Shown: positions 45,473 to 57,960 of the stretch, in pieces
Layout of the letters: each line of letters begins with the position of its first letter
Numbering within the stretch: the stretch's first letter is position 1
Assembly: GCA_039519185.1 (NCBI GenBank)
Contig: CM076851.1
Location: forward strand, 55,954,227-56,018,226
Direction of reading: 5' to 3'
DNA length: 64,000 nucleotides
Origin: Astragalus membranaceus
Taxonomy: Eukaryota > Streptophyta > Magnoliopsida > Fabales > Fabaceae
Notes under the pieces: generated by a model
Told to the model about the DNA's origin: nothing
Seen by the model: only the letters and a program-made list of their open reading frames with translations
Database searches by the model: none
Program-made: the position numbers and the translations under genes

Positions 45473-46992
45473 ACCCACATTTGGGCTAACTCCTATATTC
45501 GATATAATTTATATATCGTGAATCATAGACCGTTTTAGATGATTTAAATAATAATCATCCTGCGTCAGTTATACAATACCACATCGGACTTATAGTTCGT
45601 TTTCCTTTCGATAAAACATGACCTCACACGTGTTCTTATTATTCGGCTTTTTCGAAACGATTTGGACATCAAAAGTATTTTATAAAACATTTTTGGAACA
45701 TACCCAAAATCAAGGCATTATTAGCCTAATATCATTATAGGAGGGTTAGGAAAGGATTGGGAGAGGATTGGAATCGAAACGGAATCATTTTGGGCACTTT
45801 GAAAATTTTGGACAGAACCAGGCGCACGGGTCGTGCCCCTGGACGCACGGGTCGTGCTCATTTGACAACATTGCAAAAATGGCCTGTTTTATGAAAATTT
45901 GCTTTCCGATCAATCCGAAACTCGTCCCGATCAATTCCTAACTCGAAAACAGACAATACCAGGCAATATTCCAGTCAAATCAACATCAAACAATCAAGCA
46001 ATTTAATCAAAAACCCAACAATTTCGAATTTCGTCAAAACACGATATATTTCAAAATAACGTTTTCGACTCAAAATCCTTCGAAACCAAATCACACAAAA
46101 ATGCATTTCAAAACGGAATAAACCTAAACGTGAGTAAAACTCACCCTTGAAGCGTGAGCCACGAGCGAGCCGAAATCATCGAGTAACCACACGAACGCTC
46201 CCCGCTCCGGCGACACCCAATCCGCTTCCAAAGTTTTCCACTCGATCGCGAAACCTCTTTTTGACCGAAATACCGAATTCCTCGAAATCTCTCTTGAACA
46301 CTATTCATCTTCTTCTTCAACCTCAAGCCACTATTCACACATAACCCCAAAATTTGATTTCTCAAACCTAACTCACCCAAAACTTGATTTCTTCACTCCA
46401 AGCTAACAATCAACCTTGTATTTGAAGTTTCCTAACCTCCTTCACAAGAAATGGAAGAGAGAGAACTCAACATCCCTCACTTTCTCCATCAATTTCGAAA
46501 ATGGTGGATTTGTGTAGAGCGAGTTGATGATGAGGATGTTGGTACCAAATCGAAGAGAAAGTAATGCTGAACGTTTTTCGTGTTGGAAGGAAGTCGTTTT
46601 AATGAACCGAAATCCTCCATTTTTCCTCTTCTTCCTCCTTACCCTTTCTTTTCTCTTCTTTTCTTTTTTCCTCTCTTTTCTCTCTGTTTCTCGCTGCCTT
46701 CTTCTTTCTTTTCTTTCTTTTAATCCATTTAATTCTTCCTCTCTTATACACACACATTCACGCACACACATATATTTATTTAATATATAATTGATAACGT
46801 GGTTAAATTACCATATTGATCTAAATCTCTTATTTCGATTCCAAAACTTCATTGACCCGTATTATCCGGTTAACGATCCGATGACAACTAATAAATAATT
46901 TTAGCACTCAATAAATTTACCAGTCAAGTACTAAAATAATCCAATTGGGTTAACATCCAAATAATTCTATTAATTATTTTGGGGATGTTACA

Positions 46993-47110
46993 TATTGGAG
47001 ATAGTAGATCAGTGTTCTAAGAAGATATAGATAATTTGGTAGTTTTGTAAAGGTATCTTCTTAGAGATTGGATAGTGTGATGAAGATGAAATGATGGTAG
47101 AGTGAGTTTG
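46993..47110 (-). repeat. Orphan piece of the copia 5' LTR
   Basis: This stretch matches 38250-38365 closely (GGAGATAGTAG, TTCTAAGAAGAT, ATGATGGTAGAGTGAG). It lies between two solo LTRs. The rest of the LTR continues at 59241, with a gap of roughly 300 bases relative to the intact copy. Confidence 0.8.
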
Positions 47111-47840
47111 TGTGACACCCTTTACCCCGAAAGTAATAATAAAAGAAAAATACGAAAAATGAGTAAATTTGTTTTTCAAAATAATATTCGTAATTCATTT
47201 TCGAAATACCTTTCGCAAGTAAAAGATGTCATCAACTCCTTAAATCATATAAACATTATTTATAAGAACATTAAAGCCTAAAGCGATAAAACATTTCTTC
47301 ATTTCTTTTAATACAGTAACTAGAATGACCTAAAATATAATATTGAAAATACAACTCAAGTCTCGATGTCACATGATCAGAGCAATAAACATTTAATCAA
47401 TTAAATAAAAAGAAAGTAACATCAATGTATAGTATCATTCCGCAAGTTGTTGGGTGATCCGTAGTGATCACATCTCCACCACTGCACAATCGTAGAAGCT
47501 CACATCAACGACACCTGGAACTCAATCTAAAAAAATGGTGCACAGGTGAGAAAGAGCGTCCAAACCATATAAGGAACATAAGACCGAGACTAAAGCAACA
47601 AAGACAACCACAATCCATCAAATCAATATCAAACAGTCACTCTCAAAAGAGTGACAAACACAACATGTCTATACAGCAAGAGGTCACATAGTGAAACCAC
47701 AAAGGGCTCGTACGTAAAAAAGTGATGATGTCACATCACACCGTAAAAACCACTACAGTATATACAATAAACATAACCTGTATACTCGGTTAATCATCAT
47801 CAACAACAACAACAATAGGACCGGGATACCAAACGAGATA

Positions 47841-50322
47841 TGTAACACCCCCCTTTCTACCCCATAATTTACACGTCACTTATCAGAGTGAATCTTTTTC
47901 GCAAAATTTAATTTAACTGATAGAAAGGAAATGCCACATCGTCATTAACAAAAAGAACGTCAACTAGCACTCATTAAAGTTTGCGCAACATCATCACCTG
48001 TCATAAAAATTAAACTCCAAGAGTTACGTCACAGCGGAATAAAACAACACTCACTAAATACCACTCAAACACGTCTCACACCATCAATACAATTACTAAA
48101 CAATTTATTATTTAAAATAACAATTTCATCCACGCCCCCTAGGTGTCACAGTATCAGAGAGCGACTCGACAGACATCCCAATGGCTATAAAAAAGGCAGC
48201 AGGATCTTCACTCATGGTTACCTGCAGCGTTGCCACAATAGAGCAATATTCCAAGCAGAAGGGGTGAGAATTTCAACAAAACAAAATCAAGCACATAGTA
48301 GAGTAATATGAGCAAAACATCATATAACATCGTCATTATCATCAACCTCATCGTCACTAAACGCAAACCAAAGTCATAATTCATATCACCAGTCATACAC
48401 ATGTATGCGCATGAAAATGCAACCCACACCTGGGCATATGCATGATGGTACCATACTCGTCATAAGTCAGCCACTAGGGCACCCCGTCACTGTTTTTTTT
48501 TTCGTCAATAAGAGGCCGAAGCCTATTCGTCATAATATGCACATGCTATGAGACACTATGGACACATGTGCAATCACCAATTCACTCACCCGGAGTACTC
48601 GTCATCGTCATCATAGAACACTCATAGAGTGTATTCGTCGTAGTCACTATAATTAATATCACAACTTCTTCATAAACATCACATTCAAAATTGGGATAAC
48701 AACATCCTTAAATCTTAAGTAACAATACATTAAAATTTAAGTGATAAACCATTTACATTTAAGTAACTAAATATTAACAATATAAGTGACAACCTATTTT
48801 AAAAAAAAAATCGAGCAACAACTTATTAAAATTTTTGGACGAACGACTCATTTTATGCTTAGGAAACATTACAATTAAATTGAGAGGAACATCCCATTTT
48901 CCAAGTGGAAAACATCACATTTTAATCGGAAAAGCAGTAGTAGAACAACAGCCCCATTAACACGCTCCTTTCATTTACAAAATAAAAAAAATTCGGGTCG
49001 CAAACAACAACAAATCAAAATGGAAAACAGTGGCTCTTGTAGGTGTGCAACAGTAGTATGAAAACAGCACGATTTACACACAAAAACAGCGCCTCACTTT
49101 TTTGTAAAATAGTGGTGCATTCCTTTCATAAAACAGCAACTCCTATATATAAATAACAGCAAGACAACAACCCTTTGTTTTGATAAACAGCAAACAGCAA
49201 CATTTTTAATTTATGGACAGCAACATTTTTAATTTAGTGAAACAGCATACAGCAACATTTTTAGTTTAGTGAAACAGCATACAGCAACATTTTTAAATTA
49301 GTAAACAGCATACAGCAACACTGCCAATCGATATACAGCAACATTTTATTTGACACACAGCAAACAGCAACACTGTCAAGTGATATACAGCAACATTTTT
49401 ATTTGATACACAGCAACAGCAACACTATTTTATTCCCAATTTCTTGGTATTATTTCAACTAATTGTAGGCATATCCATTAGCTTATCACGGCTCCTAATT
49501 TAATCACAGTTTATTCAATCATATATTCCTATCACCATACACATGAATTCGCTACCAACCACACCAATTTCACCACAAAATCGAAATTCATCTCATCATC
49601 TCCTAAGGGAAAAATCGCATATTGACACTAATAATTCATCAAAATAACACCACGTTTAATCTAATCCTTCTTCAATCTTAACATATACATCACTAAATCA
49701 ATCCAACCCCAAAACCCCACAAACCCACCATATACCCAATTTCGTCAAATTGAAACGCTCACCCTTACCTCGAATATGAACGATCTGAAGAAGGCGAGTG
49801 GAAGCACGAACAAAATCACAACAACACAACGATCAGCTCGCGATCCTTCTTCCTTCGAAACCGTAGCCACGCCCACTTCCTTGATCAATGAGGAATCAAC
49901 ACAACGGAGATTAGGGCTCGAAGGCTACAACGTTAGGAAAGGAAGAAAAACGACGTGGAAGGATTAAGAACTCTTACCTAACAAAACTCGATAAAATTCC
50001 CTTCCTTCCTCTTCTCCTCAGCGCCGTACGATGCTCTCTCTTCTCACTCTTTCAATTTTCGTTTTCTTTCTCTGATGCAAGGAGTGAGGCGCAAAACCCT
50101 AATCCCTTAGCTTCAGGAGCCTCAGGAGCGCCTAAGCTATTGGGCTTGGCTTCCTGGGCCATTCTTCACCACCCCTGAGTTGCCAACATCACCCCCAATA
50201 CTCGTTCCACTTCCTGAACCACGCCCATCATTTTAATTAATTTAATCACGCTTCAACTAAAAATTAATAATTCAACTTATCAAATTAATTAAATTAATTA
50301 AATTATTTTTCGGGGTGTTACA
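47841..50322 (-). repeat. Tekay 3' LTR
   Basis: It starts TGTAACACCC and ends GGGGTGTTACA. It contains the CAGCAA-rich minisatellite near 49190-49430. The 63-codon plus-strand ORF at 49776-49967 recurs in the other LTR and is not a gene. Confidence 0.96.
49185..49435. repeat. CAGCAACATTTTT minisatellite in Tekay LTR
   Basis: Repeats of CAGCAACATTTTTAATTTAGTGAAACAG and shorter forms; the same array lies at 56150-56405 in the other LTR. Confidence 0.85.
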
Positions 50323-50336
50323 ACTCTCCCCTACTT
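50323..50336 (-). other. Tekay polypurine tract
   Basis: On the minus strand AAGTAGGGGAGAGT immediately precedes the TGTAACACC start of the 3' LTR. Confidence 0.85.
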
Positions 50337-51719
50337 AGGATTTTTCGTCCTCGAAAACATACCTGATTCAAACAACTCCGGATACGACTCTCGCATCCTG
50401 TCCTCCAGCTCCCAAGTCAGGCTTTCACCAGCCGCTCCAAACCAAACGACCTTCACCAGATTGATCTCCTTACCTCGTAAGGTCTTCACTTCACGATCCT
50501 CAATTCGTACAGGCATGGTCTCCACAGTGAGATTGTCCCGCACCTCCACATTGTCTAGTTGAATCACATGAGACGGATCCGCAACATACTTCCGAAGCTG
50601 CGACATGTGAAACACGTCGTGCAAGTTCGAAAGATTAGGTGGCAAGGCCACCCGATATGCAACATTTCCAACTCTCTCAGTAATCTGATACGGCCCGATG
50701 AATCGAGGGGTCAACTTCTTCGATTTCAGCGCACGCCCAACACCAGTCATAGGTGTGACCCTCAGGAACACGTGGTCACCAGCTTCAAATTCTAAATCTT
50801 TCCTTCTCTTATCATGGTAGCTCTTCTGTCTACTCTGCGACGCTTTCATTTTCTCCCGGATCGCCTTTACTTTCTCAGTAGTCTCTCTGACTAGCTCAGG
50901 TCCAAGTACTAAACTTTCCCCAGTTTCATACCAACACACCGGAGTCCTGCACCTCCGACCATACAACGCCTCAAATGGCGCCATCCCGATACTGGAATGA
51001 TAACTGTTGTTGTAGGTAAACTCGATCAATGGAAGATGGGTATCCCACGCACCTCCCTGCTCTAGAACACATGACCTCAACAAATCCTCCAACGATTGAA
51101 TCGTCCTCTCTGTCTGCCCATCAGTTTGAGGATGATAAGCTGAACTCAACCTCAATTTCGAACCCAACTCCTTCTGCAAACTACTCCAAAAGTCCGAAGT
51201 GAACCTTGGGTCTCTATCCGACACAATGCACAAAGGAACGCCATGCAGCTTCACAATTACCTGAATATAGATCTCTGCCAATCTCGACACCGGATACTTA
51301 ATGCCGATAGGAATGAAATGAGCAGACTTCGTCAATCTGTCCACAACCACCCAAATCGAATCATGTCCTCTCACCGTATTGGGTAACCCAGTCACGAAAT
51401 CCATGGAAATACTATCCCACTTCCACTCTGGAACATTCAACGGTTGCATCATGCCTGCAGGCTTCTGATGCTCGACTTTCGATTTCTGACAGGTCAAACA
51501 CGAATACACAAACTGCGCCACGTCGCGCTTCAACCCAGGCCACCAGAACATCTTTTTCAGATCTTGATACATCTTTGTCGCTCCCGGATGGATACTCAAC
51601 TTACTTCGGTGGCCTTCCTCGAGAATTGCCTTTCTCATTTCCTCATCTTCGGGAACACAAATTCTTCCACGATACCTCAATACATTCTGCGCATCTATCT
51701 CGAAGTCCTTATTCTCAGA
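50331..51719 (-). pseudogene. Tekay integrase with chromodomain
   Basis: Same frame as the RT part, separated from it by the TAG at 51720-51722. It opens with the HHCC zinc finger (HPGATKMYQDL, CLTCQKSK). The D-D-E core follows (ISMDFVTGLP, SDRDPRFTSDFW, HPQTDGQTERTIQSLE). The C-terminal GPY-like region (RFIGPYQITERVGNVAY) comes next, then the chromodomain (LVKVVWFGAAGESLTWELEDRM), which in this clade guides integration to marked chromatin. The end runs close to the polypurine tract. Key residues look intact. Confidence 0.9.
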
Positions 51720-53189
51720 CTAACCAATCCCACCCATCAGATCAACCAATTTCACGTCTAACTTCTGTGCTTCCCGGATACTAGTTATAAAATCGTTACC
51801 AATTCTCAACATACCCAACCTGATGCTTCGAGGTGTGACCTCACAAACTAAACTCATGTCCCTGAATTGCTCAATTAACTCAAGTTCTCTAGCCATCAAT
51901 ACCGACATGTGCAAAGTCTTCCGACTCAAAGCATCTGCAACCACATTAGCTTTACCCGGGTGATAACTCAATTCAAAATCATAATCTTTCAATAGTTCTA
52001 ACCACCGGCGCTGCCTCATATTCAACTCCTTCTGATCGAACAGATACTGAAGGCCCTTGTGATCACTGAACACTTCGAACCTCGATCCATACAAATAATG
52101 TCTCCAGATTTTCAACGCGAATACCACAGCAGCAAGTTCCAAATCATGAGTAGGATAATTCTTTTCATGAGTTCTCAACTGTCTCGACGCATAAGCGACC
52201 ACTTTCCCATTCTGCATAAGCACACCACCCAAACCCGTCTTGGACGCATCACAATAAACCACAAACGGTTCAACCGGATTAGGCAGGGTCAACACCGGAG
52301 ACGTGGTCAACCTCTTCTTCAACTCATTGAAACTTTCTTCACATCGGTCATTCCAAACAAAAGCCCTACCCTTGCAAGTCAATTGGGTCAACGGCAGAGC
52401 CAACTTCGAAAACCCCTCAATGAATCTCCTATAATAACCTGCTAATCCCAAAAAACTCCTTATTTCTGTAACTGACTTCGGGGACTCCCACTGCAACACT
52501 GCATCAACTTTAGAAGGATCCACCGCAATCCCCTCACTAGAAATCACATGACCGAGAAAACTGACTTCTTTCAACCAAAACTCACACTTGGACAACTTCG
52601 CATATAGCTTTTGATCCCTTAGAATTTCCAACACCAACCTCAGATGTTCCGCATGGTCCCCTTCTGACTTAGAATAAATTAGAATATCATCAATGAAAAC
52701 TACCACAAACTTATCCAGATACTCGCGAAAGATTTGATTCATGTACCCCATGAATACCCCCGACGCATTCGTCACACCGAAAGGCATTACGGAATACTCA
52801 TAGTGCCCATATCTTGTCCTAAATGCCGTCTTCTGGATGTCTTCATCTTTTACCTTGATCTGATGATAACCAGACCTTAAATCAATCTTGGTGAATACTG
52901 TAGCACCCACCAACTGATCCATCAAGTCATCGATCCTCGGTAACGGATACTTGTTCTTGATTGTAACTCTATTCAATTGACGATAGTCTACACACAACCT
53001 CATACTACCATCTTTCTTTTTCACTAGCAACACTGGAGCTCCCCACGGCGACACACTCGGTCTTACAAACTTCTTCTCTAACAAATCTTCAAGTTGCTTC
53101 TTCAATTCTGCCAACTCAGACACAGACATTCTATATGGTGCCATTGAAACAGGCTTAGTGTCAGGGACCAGATCAATAGTGAACTCCAC
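51720..53189 (-). pseudogene. Tekay reverse transcriptase and RNase H
   Basis: RT with FIDDILIYS, RLCVDYRQLNRVT, YHQIKVKDED and FGVTNA; RNase H with CDASKTGLGGVLMQ, DLELAAVVFAL and FSDHKGLQYL. It ends at a TAG at 51720-51722 (CAG to TAG would explain it), and the integrase continues in the same frame. The start is not an independent gene: the frame joins the gag-protease ORF through a slip in a GA run at about 53190-53206. Confidence 0.9.
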
Positions 53190-54706
53190 CTCTCTCTCTC
53201 TGGTGGTATATCCGGGATCTCGTCAGGAAACACCTCGGAAAACTCACACACCACCCGCAACTCATCAATCTTCGCTTGGCTTTCAGCAGACAACGATGCT
53301 AACAGAGAAAACAGTTGAACCTCTTCTTTCATTACTCTATGTAGTTGACCCGCAGATAGCAAACCAGACTGCTCTTCCGGCGAAGCAAAACTCACGGACC
53401 TTTCGCGACAGTTGATATGAACATGATTATCATCTAACCAGTCCATACCCAGAATGACATCCATCCCACTCAGCGGCAAACAGATCAAATCAACTAAAAA
53501 TTCTCTACCATAAATAGATACAGGACATTTCGCACAAACAACGGAGGTAGTTACCGAACCCTTAGCTGGAGTATCGATAACCATCTCCCTCAACATATCA
53601 GATAAAACAAGACTCAGATTCTCAACACATGCGGCAGCAATAAAACTATGGGTAGCACCAGTATCAACAATAGCAATAAGAGGAAAATTATTGATATAGC
53701 ACATACCTCGAATCTCATTCACCACATCAGGCTCAGCCAGAGCGAACACTTTTCCAAAGGACTTCTCCTTCTTGGGTTTTGAGCACTGTGTACTGATATG
53801 ACCACTCTCCCCACAATTAAAGAATACCACTTCTTTTTTATCACAGCCGGAAGATATATGCCCCTCTTTCCCACACCGATAACATCTCTTCTTATCCCCA
53901 CTAGGGCAATCTGGACTTTTATGACCTGCTTTCCCACACGTGTAACAAGTAATACTGGCTACAGCATCTCCCCCACTTCGCTTAGACCCACCAACAAATT
54001 TCCCTTTGCTCTTACCAGCAGGCGCCTCATATGGCTTACCACGACTTGAGAAATTCTTTTGCTTTTCTTTCATAACTCTGGAGAAGGTATTACTGTCCTC
54101 CTCAAAAATCCGGCAGCTATCGACCAACAGAGAGAACATACGAATTTGTTGATACCCTGTGGCTTTCTTAATATCAGCACGCAACCCGTTTTCGAACTTA
54201 ATGCATTTGGAGAACTCAGCACCCTCCCCATCATAGTGTGGATAAAACTTGGACAGCTCAGTAAATTTTGCAGCATATTCAGTTACCGACATGTTACCTT
54301 GCTCAAGTCTCAGAAACTCAACCTCTTTCTTTCCGCGGACATCTTCCGGATAGTATTTCCTCCTGAACTCCCTCTCGAATACAGCCCAAGTAATTCCCTC
54401 ATTGGCGACCGTCAACCTCTGCCTAGCTGCCATCCACCAGTCATCAGCCTCTCTCTTCAACATGTGCGTACCATAACGAACCTTCTGAGCATCGGTACAA
54501 TCCATAACGTGGAAAATCCGCTCCATCTCTCTCAGCCACTCAAGGGCACCATCAGGGTTATACCCGCCTTCAAAAGCAGGAGGGTTCTCTCGCTGGAAAG
54601 TAGCCAAACTGCGCGTCCCAGCATCACCAGCACCAGGCATGTTGCCCACAACCCCAACTATAGCCTGCAAAGCAGCAGCAAGTGCAGCATCGTTCCGTCC
54701 TGCCAT
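53190..54706 (-). pseudogene. Tekay gag and protease
   Basis: Starts at ATG 54706 (MAGRNDAALA). Gag core (WLREMERIFHVMDC, KREADDWWMAARQRL, EFLRLEQGNMSVTEYAAKF). Zinc knuckles: CYTCGKAGHKSPDC, CYRCGKEGHISSGC and a third that has lost its first cysteine (FFNCGESGHISTQC). Protease near 53640 with VDTGATHSF. The frame then runs out of phase at a GA-rich run (53190-53206), where two extra bases would account for the shift, and closes at 53102. Confidence 0.9.
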
Positions 54707-54802
54707 TCTAACACTGCAACAGAAAACAGAATTTAAATACGAGTAACAAAACATCAAATGCTACTCAACTTGACAACTCGACCACCGGCCGGACAGACCG
54801 AA

Positions 54803-54816
54803 CTGCTCTGATACCA
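54803..54816 (-). other. Tekay primer binding site (initiator tRNA-Met)
   Basis: The plus strand reads CTGCTCTGATACCA, the 3' end of plant initiator tRNA-Met, four bases from the 5' LTR. Confidence 0.93.
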
Positions 54817-54820
54817 CTAA

Positions 54821-57298
54821 TGTAACACCCCCTTTCTACCCCATAATTTACACGTCATTTATCAGAGTGAATCTTTTTCGCAAAATTTAATTTAACTGAT
54901 AGAAAGGAAATGCCACATCGTCATTAACAAAAAGAACGTCAACTAGCACTCATTAAAGTTTGCGCAACATCATCACCTGTCATAAAAATTAAACTCCAAG
55001 AGTTACGTCACAGCGGAATAAAACAACACTCACTAAATACCACTCAAACACGTCTCACACCATCAATACAATTACTAAACAATTTATTATTTAAAATAAC
55101 AATTTCATCCACGCCCCTAGGTGTCACAGTATCAGAGAGCGACTCGACAGACATCCCAATGGCTATAAAAAAGGCAGCAGGACCTTCACTCATGGTTACC
55201 TGCAGCGTTGCCACAATAGAGCAACATTCCAAGCAGAAGGGGTGAGAATTTCAACAAAACAAAATCAAGCACATAGTAGAGTAATATGAGCAAAACATCA
55301 TATAACATCGTCATTATCATCAACCTCATCGTCACTAAACGCAAACCAAAGTCATAATTCATATCACCAGTCATAAACATGTATGCGCATGAAAATGCAA
55401 CCCACACCTGGGCATATGCATGATGGTACCATACTCGTCATAAGTCAGCCACTAGGGCACCCCGTCACTGTTTTTTTTTCACCAATAAGAGGCCGAAGCC
55501 TATTCGTCATAATATGCACATGCTATGAGACACTATGGACACATGTGCAATCACCAATTCACTCACCCGGAGTACTCGTCATCGTCATCATAGAACACTC
55601 ATAGAGTGTATTCGTCGTAGTCACTATAATTAATATCACAACTTCTTCATAAACATCACATTCAAAATTGGGATAACAACATCCTTAAATCTTAAGTAAC
55701 AATACATTAAAATTTAAGTGATAAACCATTTACATTTAAGTAACTAAATATTAACATTATAAGTGACAACCTATTTTAAAAAAAAAAATCGAGCAACAAC
55801 TTATTAAAATTTTTGGACGAACGTCTCATTTTATGCTTAGGAAACATTACAATTAAATTGAGAGGAACATCCCATTTTCCAAGTGGAAAACATCACATTT
55901 TAATCGGAAAAGCAGTAGTAGAACAACAGCCCCATTAACACGCTCCTTTCATTTACAAAATATAAAAAATTCGGGTCGCAAACAGCAACAAATCAAAATG
56001 GAAAACAGTGGCTCTTGTAGGTGTGCAACAGTAGTATGAAAACAGCACGATTTACACACAAAAACAGCGCCTCACTTTTTTGTAAAATAGTGGCGCATTC
56101 CTTTCATAAAACAGCAACTCCTATATATAAATAACAGCAAGACAGCAACCCTTTGTTTTGATAAACAGCAAACAGCAACATTTTTAATATATGGACAGCA
56201 ACATTTTTAATTTAGTGAAACAGCATACAGCAACATTTTTAATTTAGTGAAACAGCATACATCAACATTTTTAAATTAGTAAACAGCATACAGCAACACT
56301 GCCAATCGATATACAGCAACATTTTATTTGACACACAGCAAACAGCAACACTGTCAAGTGATATACAGCAACATTTTTATTTGATACACAGCAACAGCAA
56401 CACTATTTTATTCCCAATTTCTTGGTATTATTTCAACTAATTGTAGGCATATCCATTAACTAATCACGGCTCCTAATTTAATCACAGTTTATTCAATCAT
56501 ATATTCCTATCACCATACACATGAATTCGCTACCAACCACACCAATTTCACCACAAAATCGAAATTCATCTCATCATCTCATAAGGGAAAAATTGCATAT
56601 TGACACTAATAATTCATCAAAATAACACCACGTTTAATCTAATCCTTCTTCAATCTTAACATATACATCACAAAATCAATCCAACCCCAAAACCCCCACA
56701 AACCCACCATATACCCAATTTCGTCAAATTGGAACGCTCACCCTTACCTCGAATATGAATGATCTGAAGAAGGCGAGTGGAAGCACGAACAAAATCACAA
56801 CAACACAACGATCAGCTCGCGATCCTTCTTCCTTCGAAACCGTAGCCACGCCCACTTCCTTGATCAATGAGGAATCAACACAACGGAGATTAGGGCTCGA
56901 AGGCTACAACGTTATGAAAGGAAGAAAAACGACGTGGAAGGATTAAGAACTCTTACCTAACAAAACTCGAGAAAATTCCCTTCCTTCCTCTTCTCCTCAG
57001 CGCCGTACGATGCTCTCTCTTCTCACTCTTTCAATTTTCGTTTTCTTTCTCTGATGCAAGGAGTGAGGCGCAAAACCTTCCCTTAGCTTCAGGAGCCTCA
57101 GGAGCGCCTAAGCTATTGGGCTTGGCTTCCTGGGCCATTCTTCACCACCCCTGAGTTGCCAACATCACCCCCAATACTCGTTCCACTTCCTGAACCACGC
57201 CCATCATTTTAATTAATTTAATCACGCTTCAACTAAAAATTAATAATTCAACTTATCAAATTAATTAAATTAATTAAATTATTTTTCGGGGTGTTACA
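54821..57298 (-). repeat. Tekay 5' LTR
   Basis: 2478 bp, the partner of 47841-50322, with the same ends, followed by the AGATA duplication. It carries the CAGCAA minisatellite at 56150-56405. Confidence 0.96.
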
Positions 57299-57609
57299 AG
57301 ATACATTTCCCAATAATGCTCTACAAAGAACAACGACGACAACCGCAGGACCGGGATACCATGCCCGAACAGGATACATTGCCTTATAATGCTCTACTAA
57401 CAACAACAACTGTAGGACTGACACGTACATGAACCTAATCAAACCCAATGTCTAACAACGACAACAAAAGTAACAACAATGACAACTAAGGTAGCAACGA
57501 CAACAAAAGTAACAACAATGACAATTAAGGTAGCAACGACAACAACTACAACAACGGCGGCAACGAGAACGACGATGACAATAACACCACCACCTATCAC
57601 CATCACCAT

Positions 57610-57960
57610 CCTTTGAGGTACCGCTCGCCCATACTGCGACGAGTCATTGCCCATACTGGGACAAGGTTCCTCCTATACAATTTCAACTATTGAGGTACGG
57701 CTCACCCATACTGCGACGAGTCCTTGCCCATACTGCGACAAAGTTCCTCTTACAATCAACAACTTTTAAGGTACCGCTCGCCCATGCTGCGACGAGTCCT
57801 TGCCCATGTTGCGACAAGGTTCCTTCAACAAATCTTGATCACGAAGATACAACTCGTCCTTACTGCAACGAGTTCTTGCCCATGCTGCGACAAGATTCTT
57901 CAACACGAACCAGCTTGCTAATCATCGACGAAGGATAACTTGCCCCTTGTGCGACAAGTT
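57610..57960. repeat. Degenerate minisatellite, units of about 85-90 bp
   Basis: Repeats of GAGGTACCGCTCGCCCATACTG, CGACGAGTCCTTGCCCAT and CGACAAGGTTCCT give about four imperfect units. They belong to the LTR-like unit flanking Tekay. The two overlapping plus-strand ORFs come from the repeat. Confidence 0.75.

Larger units (their letters stand above)
44530..46992 (-). mobile_element. Solo LTR (gypsy-type), left end unclear
   Basis: The right end is sharp: GGGGATGTTACA at 46981-46992, meeting copia LTR sequence at 46993. The interior has LTR character with a tandem array and a (TA)n run. A segment with CGCACGGGTCGTG occurs twice near 45831-45870. It resembles the type of LTR at 490-11413 seen from the other strand. 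No matching TGTAACATCC left end was found, so it may be truncated. No coding sequence is present; ORFs here are shadows. Confidence 0.55.
47841..57298 (-). mobile_element. Tekay/Del-type chromovirus (Ty3/gypsy)
   Basis: LTRs lie at 47841-50322 and 54821-57298, with AGATA at 47836-47840 and 57299-57303. On the minus strand: 5' LTR, initiator tRNA-Met primer site, gag-protease, RT-RNase H, integrase with chromodomain, polypurine tract, 3' LTR. By eye about 25 substitutions separate the two 2.48-kb LTRs (about 1%). The chromodomain and large LTRs place it in the Tekay/Del clade. One frameshift and one stop break the polyprotein. Confidence 0.95.

Noticed and set aside
46442..46790. ORFs of about 90-110 codons on both strands
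   Set aside because: They arise from a pyrimidine-rich stretch in a solo LTR; composition alone explains them.
49776..49967. A small ORF conserved at 56755-56946
   Set aside because: Both copies are the same site in the two Tekay LTRs, so the similarity is LTR identity.
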